A stretch of 48,881 nt of DNA from Thermodesulfovibrio yellowstonii (GTDB lineage Bacteria; Nitrospirota; Thermodesulfovibrionia; Thermodesulfovibrionales; Dissulfurispiraceae): contig DYHD01000006.1 of NCBI GenBank assembly GCA_020724365.1, positions 12,899 through 61,779 on the forward strand. The letters are read 5' to 3'. How positions within the stretch are numbered: position 1 is the first letter of the stretch; every line of letters begins with the position of its first letter. Made by a program: the position numbers and the translations under genes. The notes under the pieces are model-generated. The model was not told where the DNA came from. It worked only from the letters and a program-made list of their open reading frames with translations, and made no database searches. Below are positions 8,892-17,243 of the stretch, piece after piece.

Positions 8892-10325
8892 TTATTTTCT
8901 TGAATACTGTGTCCAAACAATTTTTCTTGAATCAGATATATTATTCAAATCCTTGCTTTTTGATGCTTCTACAGGCTTTCTCATTAAGAAGAGGTATTTA
9001 AATCCCCGCAGATAAAAATTAAAGCGAACAGCCCTGTTATACCAGATACCTGTATTTGATGTCTGCCCTCGTCTTGCTACACAAATAACATCTACTGTAT
9101 CAAAATATTTGCATAACCTCTCATAAATCTTAAAGCCAACAGGTGTAAATCTCTTTTTCACCCACTGGTCTCCAATCAGCCATCCAAGCACCTTGTCTGG
9201 TTTTAATATGCGGTGGCATTCTTTCATTACCTTTTCTAACTCATCATAAAATTTCTCGTCTTCTGAAGAAATCCTTCCTATATTATTAGGATGTTCATTG
9301 TATTTTATATTATCCCCGTATGGCGAATCTATAAATATCATGTCTACACTATTGTCATTGAGTGGAATTTGTCTTGCATCATTCTGAATAACATCTGGTC
9401 TTGGCGGAGATACATCGTATGCAATACATCTTCTTTCTTCTTCTTTACAAACATCCAATGTAGTTCCGCTGCCTGCCATAGGGTCAACCACTAAATCCCC
9501 TTTCTCTGTATAGCGTCTAATCATGTTATATATAATAAAAGCAGGTGTAACACCTGCATATTTATTGTTTCCTTTTGGTGTTTTGCCATAACTTTGTTTT
9601 GGATAATCCCATAAGGTTGTAGCCTCAATAGATGGTTTTTCATCTATATTATTAGCTGGTTTTTTAATTTTTATCTTATCCCAATTAAACTGTTTAGGTT
9701 CTTTTATATAATCTAAAATCAAATCAGTTTCATTTCTACTTAATACATCCTTCCAACTAACATTCAGCCTTGCAAGTATTTTCTTTGCACCATTTATAAT
9801 ATTTATTTGCCCATTTTTTTCTATCTCTACCTGATACGGATATTTACCACCCCATGCATCACGGACAATATCTTTCTTGCCATCAGTTTTAGCCTCAAAA
9901 GTGCCGTAAAGCACATCGCTATCTAAATTAAATAAAAATAAAATATCTCCTCTTTTTACTTTAAGAGCTTTTTCCTCATATATCTTATTTGTTGCGAAAA
10001 GCATCCTATCAAAACATTCCTTTTCTGTTTTATCAGTGCATGTAAAGATACATCCGTTATATTCTGCTTGCTTTGCATTATAAACCGCTTCAGATTCTCT
10101 TATCATAAAATCGTTTTTTTTATATCTGCTTGGATTTTGAGGGGCTTCAAAACTCTGGCTTTCTTGTAAATATTTTTCTATATTTTCCTTGCTGAAGCGC
10201 CTTTGCCCACCGGGGGTTTTGATTGATGATATCAGGCCTTGCTTCTCCATACGATAAATAGTTGCAGTGCTTATTCCAAGGTATTTTGCTGCTTCTTTTG
10301 TTGTAAAAATAGTTTTTTCTTCCAT
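8892..10325 (-). CDS. HTH-PUA-like-DNA methyltransferase fusion
   Basis: The protein has 477 residues from the ATG at 10325, which has a GGAG ribosome site 7 bp upstream; an upstream TTG at 10364 is less likely. Residues 7-55 form a MerR/excisionase-type helix-turn-helix (TTKEAAKYLGISTATIYRME, then PGGQRRFSK). Residues about 90-185 resemble a DCD/EVE-type PUA-like domain (GCIFTCTDKT, GDILFLFNLDSDVLYGTFEA, AWGGKYPYQV). The C-terminal half is an aminomethyltransferase with motif I DPMAGSGTT (281-289) and motif IV DSPY (333-336), so it should make N6-adenine or N4-cytosine marks. It pairs with the adjacent nuclease. The HTH may repress its own promoter, and the PUA-like part may read modified DNA; both roles are inferred. 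Confidence 0.82.
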   Translation of the reverse strand: MEEKTIFTTKEAAKYLGISTATIYRMEKQGLISSIKTPGGQRRFSKENIEKYLQESQSFEAPQNPSRYKKNDFMIRESEAVYNAKQAEYNGCIFTCTDKTEKECFDRMLFATNKIYEEKALKVKRGDILFLFNLDSDVLYGTFEAKTDGKKDIVRDAWGGKYPYQVEIEKNGQINIINGAKKILARLNVSWKDVLSRNETDLILDYIKEPKQFNWDKIKIKKPANNIDEKPSIEATTLWDYPKQSYGKTPKGNNKYAGVTPAFIIYNMIRRYTEKGDLVVDPMAGSGTTLDVCKEEERRCIAYDVSPPRPDVIQNDARQIPLNDNSVDMIFIDSPYGDNIKYNEHPNNIGRISSEDEKFYDELEKVMKECHRILKPDKVLGWLIGDQWVKKRFTPVGFKIYERLCKYFDTVDVICVARRGQTSNTGIWYNRAVRFNFYLRGFKYLFLMRKPVEASKSKDLNNISDSRKIVWTQYSRK

Positions 10326-10365
10326 AACAATATCTCCGATAGAAGTTCGAATATGTTTTAACAAA

Positions 10366-10394
10366 ATAATACAACATTAATCAACACTTGTCAA
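10366..10394 (-). promoter_or_regulatory. Strong sigma70-type promoter for restriction operon
   Basis: On the minus strand, TTGACA (10394-10389) and TATTAT (10371-10366) are separated by exactly 17 bp. The start codon at 10325 lies about 33 nt below the expected start site. The spacer carries the direct repeat GTTG-ATTAAT-GTTG, a possible binding site for the HTH of the encoded methyltransferase. Confidence 0.65.
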
Positions 10395-10417
10395 ATTTTA
10401 TTTTGAATTTTATGGAG

Positions 10418-10696
10418 CTAACATGAGGTCACAGGTGCGGCGGTCGTTTTACCGCATCCTGTGGAACGATTGGTTATCTGTTCTTTGCAATGTTTCTGTA
10501 TATTTTTCGTTATTGTTTCCAAAGGTATTATAGAAGGTTCTTGAAATCCACAAACAACACAGCGTTTAGGATAGAATGGAAGCACTATTAGATATCATAA
10601 TCCAAACGTAATAATTATTGCTATGATTGTTCCAAATCCAAATGCACGTTTGAAACCAGTTTCTCTGCGACAGCTATAACAATATCTTACCTTCAT
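10418..10696 (-). pseudogene. Small zinc-ribbon membrane protein with internal stop
   Basis: Reading leftward from the ATG at 10696 (ribosome site AGAGGTAA), the frame gives MKVRYCYSCRRETGFKRAFG followed by one membrane segment. It reaches TGA at codon 34 (10597-10595) and continues in the same frame with LPFYPKRCVVCGF to a TAG at 10418. The Cys pairs CYSC and CVVC on both sides of the membrane segment are typical of small zinc-ribbon proteins. The TGA sits where homologues often have Trp (TGG), so this looks like one nonsense mutation. A 33-residue product could still be made. Confidence 0.65.
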
Positions 10697-10740
10697 TTGT
10701 CGTTACCTCTGTTGTTACCTCTCCGTTGTTTATTTTGTGG

Positions 10741-10797
10741 AGATAACGACTGAGATAACCCATGCGAATGAAGCGTCGGTATTGAGCGATTTGTTAC
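10741..10797 (-). other. Partial attC-like site downstream of methyltransferase
   Basis: On the minus strand the segment begins TAACAAATCGCTCAATACCG, close to the left half of many integron attC sites and similar to the left half of the site at 12565-12654. The expected right half with a matching GTTRRRY core is not clear (only GTTATCT is present). I read it as a half-site or decayed attC ending the cassette that holds the methyltransferase at 10857. Confidence is limited. Confidence 0.35.
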
Positions 10798-10856
10798 AAG
10801 CTCTATATTTTTCTTAATGTTCTCATCACAAACAAAGTGCTTTATCAGCTGTCATG

Positions 10857-11648
10857 TTAAAAATTAAATAATGTTTTTTGATGTCGGTGTTTAGTTTTAG
10901 ATGTTCTTTTTATTTCTTCAATTCGCCCATTTAACCTTTTGACTATGACTTCATAATAGTTTTCAGAGATTTCTATTGTTATATATTGTCTTTTCAATTT
11001 TTTAGCAACCATTGCAGTAGTACCAGTTCCTCCAAATGGGTCTAAAACAATATCTCCAATATCTGAACTTGTCTTAATTATTCTCTCTAATAAGGCTTCT
11101 GGCATTTGGCAAGGATGTTCTCCCAGTCGTTCTTTAAATGTGCCACAAACCCTTGAAAACTCCCAGACATCATCAGGAATTTTTCCTTGAGGATTTGCCC
11201 TTCTATCATTGTAAACTAATTGGCGTGCAGATGGTATTCTGATAGCATCTCCATTAAATTTGAACTTTTCTTTATCTTTTGTGAAATAAAGAATATGGGT
11301 ATGCGCTCTATTAAACTTCTTTCGCTGGTTTTGCCCAAAGGTATAATACCAAACAATCCAATTTCTGAAATAAAATCCTATGCGTTTTAGGATGATATTT
11401 ATTTCTGCTGCAAATTCATCTCCTATAGCTATATAAATAGAACCATCCTTTTTTAAAATCCTGTAGGTTTCAGCAATCCAGTTTTCAGACCACTTGTAAT
11501 ACTCGTCATAAGAAAGATTGTCATTGTATTTATCATATTTAATTCCAATATTGAATGGAGGGTCTGCAAAAACTAAATCTACTGAATTTGCAGGAAGTTC
11601 CTTCATTATTTTTATACAATCACCCAAATAAACTTTATTGACTTCCAT
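10857..11648 (-). CDS. Beta-class DNA methyltransferase of second R-M system
   Basis: This 263-residue DNA aminomethyltransferase has the beta-class motif order: motif IV DPPF at 29-32, then a target-recognition region, motif X (EHPCQMPEALLERII) and motif I DPFGGTGTT at 203-211. Products of this class are N6-methyladenine or N4-methylcytosine; DPPF does not decide which. The ATG lies 2 bp after the nuclease gene stop, so expression is coupled. The protein should protect host DNA from the adjacent enzyme. The pair is bracketed by attC-like sequences, suggesting acquisition as an integron cassette. Confidence 0.92.
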   Translation of the reverse strand: MEVNKVYLGDCIKIMKELPANSVDLVFADPPFNIGIKYDKYNDNLSYDEYYKWSENWIAETYRILKKDGSIYIAIGDEFAAEINIILKRIGFYFRNWIVWYYTFGQNQRKKFNRAHTHILYFTKDKEKFKFNGDAIRIPSARQLVYNDRRANPQGKIPDDVWEFSRVCGTFKERLGEHPCQMPEALLERIIKTSSDIGDIVLDPFGGTGTTAMVAKKLKRQYITIEISENYYEVIVKRLNGRIEEIKRTSKTKHRHQKTLFNF

Positions 11649-11650
11649 AA

Positions 11651-12484
11651 TTATTCCAATCCAAATAAATCACAAGGTTTTATCTTGAACTGCAATTTTG
11701 TAGGGTCAGGAGTTCCACCTTTTCTTTGTGCCGTAATCCTGCCAATATAAAAACTACCTCTTGGTGAAACTACAATATCTCCGCCACCGAAAAAATTCAT
11801 CACAGCGTTAATGTCTTCTAGTGCCCATGTTGTTGTATTCTCACTTCTATTATAACGGGTTACCAGCATCCAGTTAGCAGACAAACCGCCTCTCCCTTTT
11901 AATATATCACTTACTATCATGATGCGATTTCTTTTGAAGAAATCAATTATTTTATCCTGAATTTCTTTAGGCATTTCATCAATAAATAATCTTCTTTTGT
12001 CTCGTAGCGTCTTTTTACCTATTAATCTGGAATATGACTTTGGATTTAATTCACCTGTGAAAAGTTTTAGCCATAAAGTAGTCTCATTATCAAATCCCCA
12101 CATCTCTTGATAGGCATCAATAGTCCTTTTATCTATCTGATTATAGTCAGCGTCAGAATTAGCCTTTTTAAGAGATAGATTTTCAATCTTCAGAATATTA
12201 CCTATTTTTATGATGATTCTTATTTGAGCATCAGCCTTTTTGAATTTCATTAACCCTTCATATTCTTTCTCGTCTATTTCAAACTCACTTAAATTGGTTT
12301 TCTTTATCCTCGCGGGAACTTGAATTGCTTTAACTGAAGACAGCTTATCAATGCTGTAACCCATAGTTTTAAGCCATTCTCGAGCTTCATTATCATGTTG
12401 ATAGGAATTAAACTTTTTACAGATACTTTTTTCATTGGCAAAGCCGCCTTTAGCAGTTTTAGACCCAAGTTCTTTTTTGTCCAT
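11651..12484 (-). CDS. Putative type II restriction endonuclease
   Basis: The gene encodes 277 residues. The strongest argument is context: it directly precedes a DNA methyltransferase gene with a 2-bp gap. A possible PD-(D/E)xK-type core is visible: D85 in KKADAQI, then E101 and K106/K107 in KIENLSLKK, followed by an N/Q-rich helix (ADYNQIDKRT). The EN-x-S-x-K pattern is seen in several restriction enzymes. I cannot name a prototype or recognition site. No Shine-Dalgarno is evident. A TATAAT at 12495-12490 lies 5 nt from the ATG, so the transcript may be leaderless. It starts about 80 bp inside the cassette defined by the attC at 12565-12654. Confidence 0.75.
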   Translation of the reverse strand: MDKKELGSKTAKGGFANEKSICKKFNSYQHDNEAREWLKTMGYSIDKLSSVKAIQVPARIKKTNLSEFEIDEKEYEGLMKFKKADAQIRIIIKIGNILKIENLSLKKANSDADYNQIDKRTIDAYQEMWGFDNETTLWLKLFTGELNPKSYSRLIGKKTLRDKRRLFIDEMPKEIQDKIIDFFKRNRIMIVSDILKGRGGLSANWMLVTRYNRSENTTTWALEDINAVMNFFGGGDIVVSPRGSFYIGRITAQRKGGTPDPTKLQFKIKPCDLFGLE

Positions 12485-12564
12485 ATCGTATTATAAACAA
12501 TACCTTATAGAAATGAATGCAAAATTTCTACTAACTTGCTGTTAATGCCCTTATTATTATTTGT

Positions 12565-12654
12565 GTGTAACGCTGCGGATGAGCAGCCCCTGAAGGGAGG
12601 GAACGACCAAAATCTGTGGTGGCTTCAGCCATCCACTGGAGTGATTTGTTAGAT
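12565..12654 (-). other. Integron attC recombination site (leftward)
   Basis: On the minus strand the site starts with ATCTAAC (12654-12648), a perfect RYYYAAC core, and ends with GTTACAC (12571-12565), one mismatch from GTTRRRY. The interior shows imperfect dyad symmetry: GTGGATGG near the left end pairs with CTCATCC near the right end, and CTGAAG pairs with CTTCAG. The TAA stop of the toxin remnant lies inside the first core, as is usual for cassette genes. It would separate a toxin cassette from the restriction-modification cassette. Confidence 0.62.
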
Positions 12655-12756
12655 GCTATCTATTCTCTTTTTTATTAAATCAGGCATTCTCTTGCCATGA
12701 ATTACAGCAAAGATTATTATCTCTTCTTCCTCTACATTATAAATGATTCCCCCCTC
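12649..12756 (-). pseudogene. C-terminal remnant of a RelE/ParE-type toxin
   Basis: The last 35 codons of a leftward frame read GIIYNVEEEEIIIFAVIHGK then RMPDLIKKRI. This is the typical C-terminal strand pair and HG(K/R)R end of RelE/ParE-family toxins. Upstream, the frame continues as unrelated sequence, so the N-terminal two-thirds is missing. Its stop codon lies inside the attC core, so it is the tail of a cassette-borne toxin gene. Confidence 0.6.
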
Positions 12757-12906
12757 TTTTTCGCTCGATATACAATTAAGGTTAAGGTAGGCTATTATAA
12801 TGGTATAAATACATCTGAAGATGGGGTCTTCTCTTTGATAAATACCATTTGCCAAACAAGACAATAAAGTAAAAATTTTTGGAAATACCAAAAAGGAAGG
12901 TGAATT

Positions 12907-13659
12907 ATGGAAAACTCACTTCCCCAATTCCGTTATTTCTTGAAGGACAGCATTCGCCAGAAGATTAATTTTCGCATGACTGACCAGAGCGAGGGGAAAC
13001 CGCCCCCGCCTATTGAAAAACCTTTCAGAGATGATAGCCTGCGGATTGACCTTGTTACTAAAGAACACTGGCATCACATCTCAAATGTTGGCATTATTAC
13101 AGCAATTGAAAACACGAAAAGTCATAGACACTTTAAGCCTGCCGCCTTATCTCTGGAGGAATTATCTTTTCTTTTGTGGGCAACTCAGGGCATAAAAAAT
13201 GTTACCAGTAATGGCACAGCATACAGAACCGTCCCTTCTGCTGGCTGTCGCCATGCCTTTGAGACTTATCTTTGTATCCTTAATGTTGAAGGGCTGAAAA
13301 GAGGGATATATCGTTATCTCCCAATAGAGCATCAACTTTTAATTGAAAGGGAGAGTGAAAATATCTCGGATGAGATTATTGAGGCGACCTTTCACCAGTC
13401 TTTCACAGGAAGGGGTGCGGTGACCTTCATCTGGGCTGTGATACCGTATAGGATGGAATGGCGGTATCATCTTGCAGCTCATAAGGTTATCGCAATAGAT
13501 ATAGGTCATGTATGTCAGAATCTCTATTTAGCTTGTGCTGCAGTGGGTAGTGGGACATGTGCTGTCGGAGCATATCATCAGGAATTGATGGACAATCTAA
13601 TTGCTGTTGACGGTGAGAACGAGTTTACGATTTATCTTGCTGCAGTGGGTAAGATCTAA
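12907..13659 (+). CDS. SagB/ThcOx-type nitroreductase-fold dehydrogenase
   Basis: This 250-residue flavoprotein of the SagB-type subgroup has an N-terminal block with TAIENTKSHRHFKP, LSLEELSFLLWATQG, then RTVPSAGCRHAFETYL and a C-terminal half with IDIGHVCQNLYLACAA and GAYHQELMDNL. These are the FMN-binding and dimer elements of the family. SagB proteins oxidise azolines in peptide biosynthesis, but stand-alone members like this one, without neighbouring cyclodehydratase genes, have unknown substrates. A strong ribosome site (AAGGAAGGTG) precedes the ATG. The gene borders the island and is followed by a MITE-like element. Confidence 0.9.
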   Translation: MENSLPQFRYFLKDSIRQKINFRMTDQSEGKPPPPIEKPFRDDSLRIDLVTKEHWHHISNVGIITAIENTKSHRHFKPAALSLEELSFLLWATQGIKNVTSNGTAYRTVPSAGCRHAFETYLCILNVEGLKRGIYRYLPIEHQLLIERESENISDEIIEATFHQSFTGRGAVTFIWAVIPYRMEWRYHLAAHKVIAIDIGHVCQNLYLACAAVGSGTCAVGAYHQELMDNLIAVDGENEFTIYLAAVGKI

Positions 13660-13665
13660 TTTAAG

Positions 13666-13838
13666 GCTGTTCAATAACAACGAAGGTTTTTTGTCATTAC
13701 TGAGAAAGCAGGAATATAGAGGTCTTTGATAATACTGGATTCCCCGATCAAGTCGGTGAATGATAGATTGCTGTGAGCGAAAAAATAATATATTTTGAAT
13801 GCCATGTTTAACAAGGGTTTGGTAGTTTTTGAACATGC
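13666..13838. repeat. MITE-like element with terminal inverted repeats
   Basis: TGTTCAATAAC (13668-13678) and GTTTTTGAACA (13825-13835) match 10 of 11 as an inverted repeat. The interior contains GTCATTACTGAGAAAGC, GGATTCCCCGATCAAGTCGG and TGAATGATAG, typical of the GTCATTCCCG-type intergenic repeats of this bacterial group. It is non-coding. A related element lies at 39873-40006. Confidence 0.55.
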
Positions 13839-13866
13839 TCTAATTTTTTTGGAGGTGTAAAAAATA

Positions 13867-14027
13867 ATGAAAAACAGGAAGAATTAAATAAACTCCGAAT
13901 ACTCTGGGGAAATTACTGGTCTTCGAGAGTTTTGCTTATAGCAAACAATTTCAGGGTATTTGACTATTTAAAAGAGAAAAAACTGCCAGCTTACAGTAGC
14001 TGCGTGGTGCGTTATACAAGACTCTAA
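13867..14027 (+). pseudogene. N-terminal remnant of a class I methyltransferase
   Basis: A good ribosome site (GGAGGTG) precedes an ATG whose own frame stops after six codons. The next frame reads EEL, NKLRILWGNYWSSRVLLIAN, NFRVFDYLKEKK and stops at 14027. This resembles the dimerisation helices at the start of O-methyltransferase-type proteins. Only about 50 codons remain and a one-base shift separates start and body, so it is a dead fragment. The family call is tentative. Confidence 0.5.
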
Positions 14028-14125
14028 TGACAATTTTAGGATAATAATATCTTCATTATTTAAATTGAAGCTTTCTTCTCGTTCTTAACAATAAAAGAGC
14101 ATTAAATGACCGCAAAAGAAATAGT

Positions 14126-17100
14126 TCAGTCAGCTTGCTGTTTTCTGATAAATCTTTCTTGAAGTTTATCAAAGACATCATAGATGACCGGAACAATAAT
14201 TAAGGTAAGGAACAAGGAAGACAGAAGCCCGCCGATTGTTGCAATTGCCATTGGCGCCCTAGTCTCAGAACCTTCTCCTATGCCTATTGCTATTGGCATC
14301 ATGCCAAAAATCATTGCAAAGGTTGTCATAAGAATTGGTTTGAGCCTGACAGGACCTGCCTCAATTAATGCCTCTTTCCTGCTCATACCTCTTGCTCGCA
14401 GTGTGTTTGTATAGTCAACAAGTAGAATTGCATTTTTCTTAACAAGACCCATCAAAAGAATTAGCCCTATAAGACTGAAGATGTTAATTGTATTGCCAGT
14501 TATTAAAAGAGCGCCAAATGCGCCTATAAATGACAACGGCATTGATATTAGAATAGTAACTGGATGTATAAAGCTCTCAAACTGAGATGCCAGTATCATA
14601 TAAGCCATGATAACCCCCAAGACGAGCGCAAATATAAGATAATAAAATGATTCATCCATTATATCTGCCATTCCCTTATATGAGGTAGAAAATCCAGAAG
14701 GTAATATCTTGCCAGCAACTGCATTAAGTTCTTCTTTTGCTTGACCGAGTGGTTTGCCCTCAAGGTTTGCAAAAAGGATTACAGCCCTCTGCCTATCAAC
14801 CCTGTTGATAATACTTGAACCGCCTGCTTCTTGAAGGCTGATTATATTGGAAAGCTCTATTAACCTTCCATCCTTAGACCTTACATATATTCTGCCTATG
14901 TCCTGTGGATTTGACCTATCTTCGGGATATAGTCTTGCTCTTACATCGTATCTCCTGCCTTTAGTATCATCCTTAAATTTTGCCACATCCAATTCACCGC
15001 TTATCAGAAAACTAATTGACTCAGCTATTGTTGCTATATCAACCCCGAGCTCTGCAGCCTTATCTCTGTTTATAAAGACCTTGACCTCTGGCTTACCTGC
15101 TTCTAATGTTGTATCAACATCAACGATACCAGGCAGTTTAGCAAATTCAGATATTATCTGTTTTGAATATTCTTCAAGGGCTGAAAGGTCTCTTCCCTGA
15201 ATGCTGAATTGAATAGGCACTTGCCTAACGCCACCACCTATCAGAGAGACATCTTCAGCAGTCCCCTTTAATCCTACTATTCCGCTGAATCTCTTTCTAA
15301 CCTCTTTCATAATTTCTTGCTGAGTTCTTTTCCTCTCTGCTTTAGGCTTAAGACCAACAAACATTGACGCCTTATTTATCTCAGCCGTCAAACCTGAACC
15401 CTGAGCATAGAAAACTGTCTTAACCTCTGGAAGGTTTCTTACTATCTCTTCAGCCTGACGAAACATCCTGTCTGCTTCATCAATTGAATAAGTGACAGGC
15501 GCCTGAAGCCTGACGATAAATCTACCCTGATCCTCTGGTGGAACGAATTCTTTTCCTATAAATCGTGTGATAATAAGGCTGAATATAAATATGCCTATTG
15601 CTATTAGTATTATCTTTCCCTTATGGTCAAGTGAAAATATAAGAAGTTTTCTATAAAATTCTTCTGTTTTTGCATAAACATTATCGAGTTTAAGAGATAG
15701 ATTATTGATAAACTTGAATCTCGAATGCTTGTCTCCTTCTTTTTCACCATCTGCCTTGAGAAATCTGGACGACAGCATTGGTGTGAGGGTGAAGGAAACG
15801 AGCAAAGAAACCATTACAGCAAAGACTACAGTTAATGCAAACTGGAGGAAAAACCTCCCGACTATACCTTTCATAAATGCTACGGGCAGGAAAATCGCTA
15901 CAATCGCCAGCGTGGTTGCCATTACCGCAAGCCCGATCTCAGAAGCTGCGAATGAGGCTGCTTGCATTGGCTTCATCCCATTTTTGATATGTCTGTGTAT
16001 GTTCTCTATAACTATAATTGCATCATCTATTAGAATACCGATGCACAGAGATAAACCAAGCATAGTCATATTATTAAAGGTGAATCCGAAGGCATTCATA
16101 ATAGTGAATGTGGCTATGATGGATGTAGGTATTGCGAGTGCACTGATAAGTGTGATTTTTATGCTTTTAAGGAATACAAGCACAGCAATCACTGCAAAAA
16201 ATCCCCCATATACGAGATGAGTCTGGACTTCATGAATGGAACGTTTGATAAAAAGCGACTGGTCAAAGCTAATATCCAGTTTCATTCCGGGGGGGAGGGT
16301 CTTGCTGATTTTTTCCATCTCCCTTTTAACTCGGTCTATTACCTCTACTGTATTCGTGCCTGACTGCTTCTGTATCCCAAGACCGACTGCAGGGATGCCA
16401 TTAAACCTTGCGATTGTCCGTTTCTCTTCTATACCGTCTTCAGCTTTTCCGATATTCTTAATTTTTATAGCAGAGCCTTGATTATAGCCTACAATAAGCT
16501 CATTAAAGTCATTAACTGTAGCTATCTCACCTTTAATCTTTATTATAAATTCTCTTGAATCGCTTTCAATTCTGCCACCAGGAATTTCTATATTCTCTCT
16601 CTGAATGGCTCTTATGACATCTTGAGCGGTTATTTTATGTGAGTTGAGTCTCTCAAGATCAAGCCAGATTCTCACTTGTCTCAGCCTCTGCCCAGCTAAT
16701 CTAATAGCGCCTACGCCATTTACCTTCTGGAGCTGTTCTTTCAGAACCTCGTTAGCATAAGTTGATAACTCCCTTGGAGATTGCTCTCCGCTTAATGCAA
16801 GCCATAAGACGGGTGTTGCGTCAGGGTCAACCTTTTCGATTACTGGCTCTTCGATATCTGTGGGTAGTTTGCTTCTGATAGCAGCGATCTTTTCCCTGAC
16901 ATCCTGCACGGCAAGATCAATATCTCTTTCGAGAAAAAACTCTACTGTTACAATCGAGACCCCTTCTGTGCTCGATGAGTTAATTGTCTTAACCCCGTTT
17001 ATTGTGCTTATAGCTTCTTCAATCTTATCTGTAACATCAATATCCATTATCTCAGGGTTTGCTCCCTTCAGGACAGTCTTGATGTTAACTATCGGAAATT

Positions 17101-17221
17101 CTACCCTTGGGAACAGATCAACCCCAATGCTCGGATAGCTGACTATTCCAAGCACCACGAGGGCGAGGATCATCATTGTTGCAAAAACAGGTCTTTTTAT
17201 TGATGTATCAGCAAGCCACAT
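14126..17221 (-). CDS. RND-family efflux transporter (inner membrane pump)
   Basis: This 1031-residue protein is full length for the AcrB/HAE1 class. It has an N-terminal membrane helix with FATMMILALVVLG, two large periplasmic loops and two groups of membrane helices. The proton-relay aspartates are in GILIDDAIIVIENI (TM4), and a duplicated GPVRLKPILMTT segment is near the C-terminal half. It should form a trimer driven by proton influx. The adaptor gene ends 22 bp upstream, and TolC-like and TetR genes precede it, giving a complete tripartite efflux operon. Substrates cannot be deduced. No frame damage is seen. Confidence 0.96.
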   Translation of the reverse strand: MWLADTSIKRPVFATMMILALVVLGIVSYPSIGVDLFPRVEFPIVNIKTVLKGANPEIMDIDVTDKIEEAISTINGVKTINSSSTEGVSIVTVEFFLERDIDLAVQDVREKIAAIRSKLPTDIEEPVIEKVDPDATPVLWLALSGEQSPRELSTYANEVLKEQLQKVNGVGAIRLAGQRLRQVRIWLDLERLNSHKITAQDVIRAIQRENIEIPGGRIESDSREFIIKIKGEIATVNDFNELIVGYNQGSAIKIKNIGKAEDGIEEKRTIARFNGIPAVGLGIQKQSGTNTVEVIDRVKREMEKISKTLPPGMKLDISFDQSLFIKRSIHEVQTHLVYGGFFAVIAVLVFLKSIKITLISALAIPTSIIATFTIMNAFGFTFNNMTMLGLSLCIGILIDDAIIVIENIHRHIKNGMKPMQAASFAASEIGLAVMATTLAIVAIFLPVAFMKGIVGRFFLQFALTVVFAVMVSLLVSFTLTPMLSSRFLKADGEKEGDKHSRFKFINNLSLKLDNVYAKTEEFYRKLLIFSLDHKGKIILIAIGIFIFSLIITRFIGKEFVPPEDQGRFIVRLQAPVTYSIDEADRMFRQAEEIVRNLPEVKTVFYAQGSGLTAEINKASMFVGLKPKAERKRTQQEIMKEVRKRFSGIVGLKGTAEDVSLIGGGVRQVPIQFSIQGRDLSALEEYSKQIISEFAKLPGIVDVDTTLEAGKPEVKVFINRDKAAELGVDIATIAESISFLISGELDVAKFKDDTKGRRYDVRARLYPEDRSNPQDIGRIYVRSKDGRLIELSNIISLQEAGGSSIINRVDRQRAVILFANLEGKPLGQAKEELNAVAGKILPSGFSTSYKGMADIMDESFYYLIFALVLGVIMAYMILASQFESFIHPVTILISMPLSFIGAFGALLITGNTINIFSLIGLILLMGLVKKNAILLVDYTNTLRARGMSRKEALIEAGPVRLKPILMTTFAMIFGMMPIAIGIGEGSETRAPMAIATIGGLLSSLFLTLIIVPVIYDVFDKLQERFIRKQQAD

Positions 17222-17243
17222 AATATTATTAGTCCTCAGTCAA

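Noticed and set aside
8882..8920. Nuclease start at the TTG at 8920
   Set aside because: It overlaps the preceding gene by 29 bp and adds 13 residues without a family match; the ATG at 8881 gives a clean 10-bp gap.
10326..10364. Methyltransferase start at the upstream TTG (10364)
   Set aside because: It would lie directly at the promoter -10 element; the ATG at 10325 has a GGAG site and starts at the HTH domain.
10595..10597. In-frame TGA as selenocysteine or reassigned codon in the zinc-ribbon gene
   Set aside because: TGA ends many other genes here, and Trp is the natural residue at that place in this kind of protein. A nonsense mutation or sequencing error is simpler.
12565..12654. Reading the attC in the rightward orientation
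   Set aside because: Rightward, the first core (GTGTAAC) is the poorer one and no rightward gene ends before it. Leftward, the toxin stop lies inside a perfect core.
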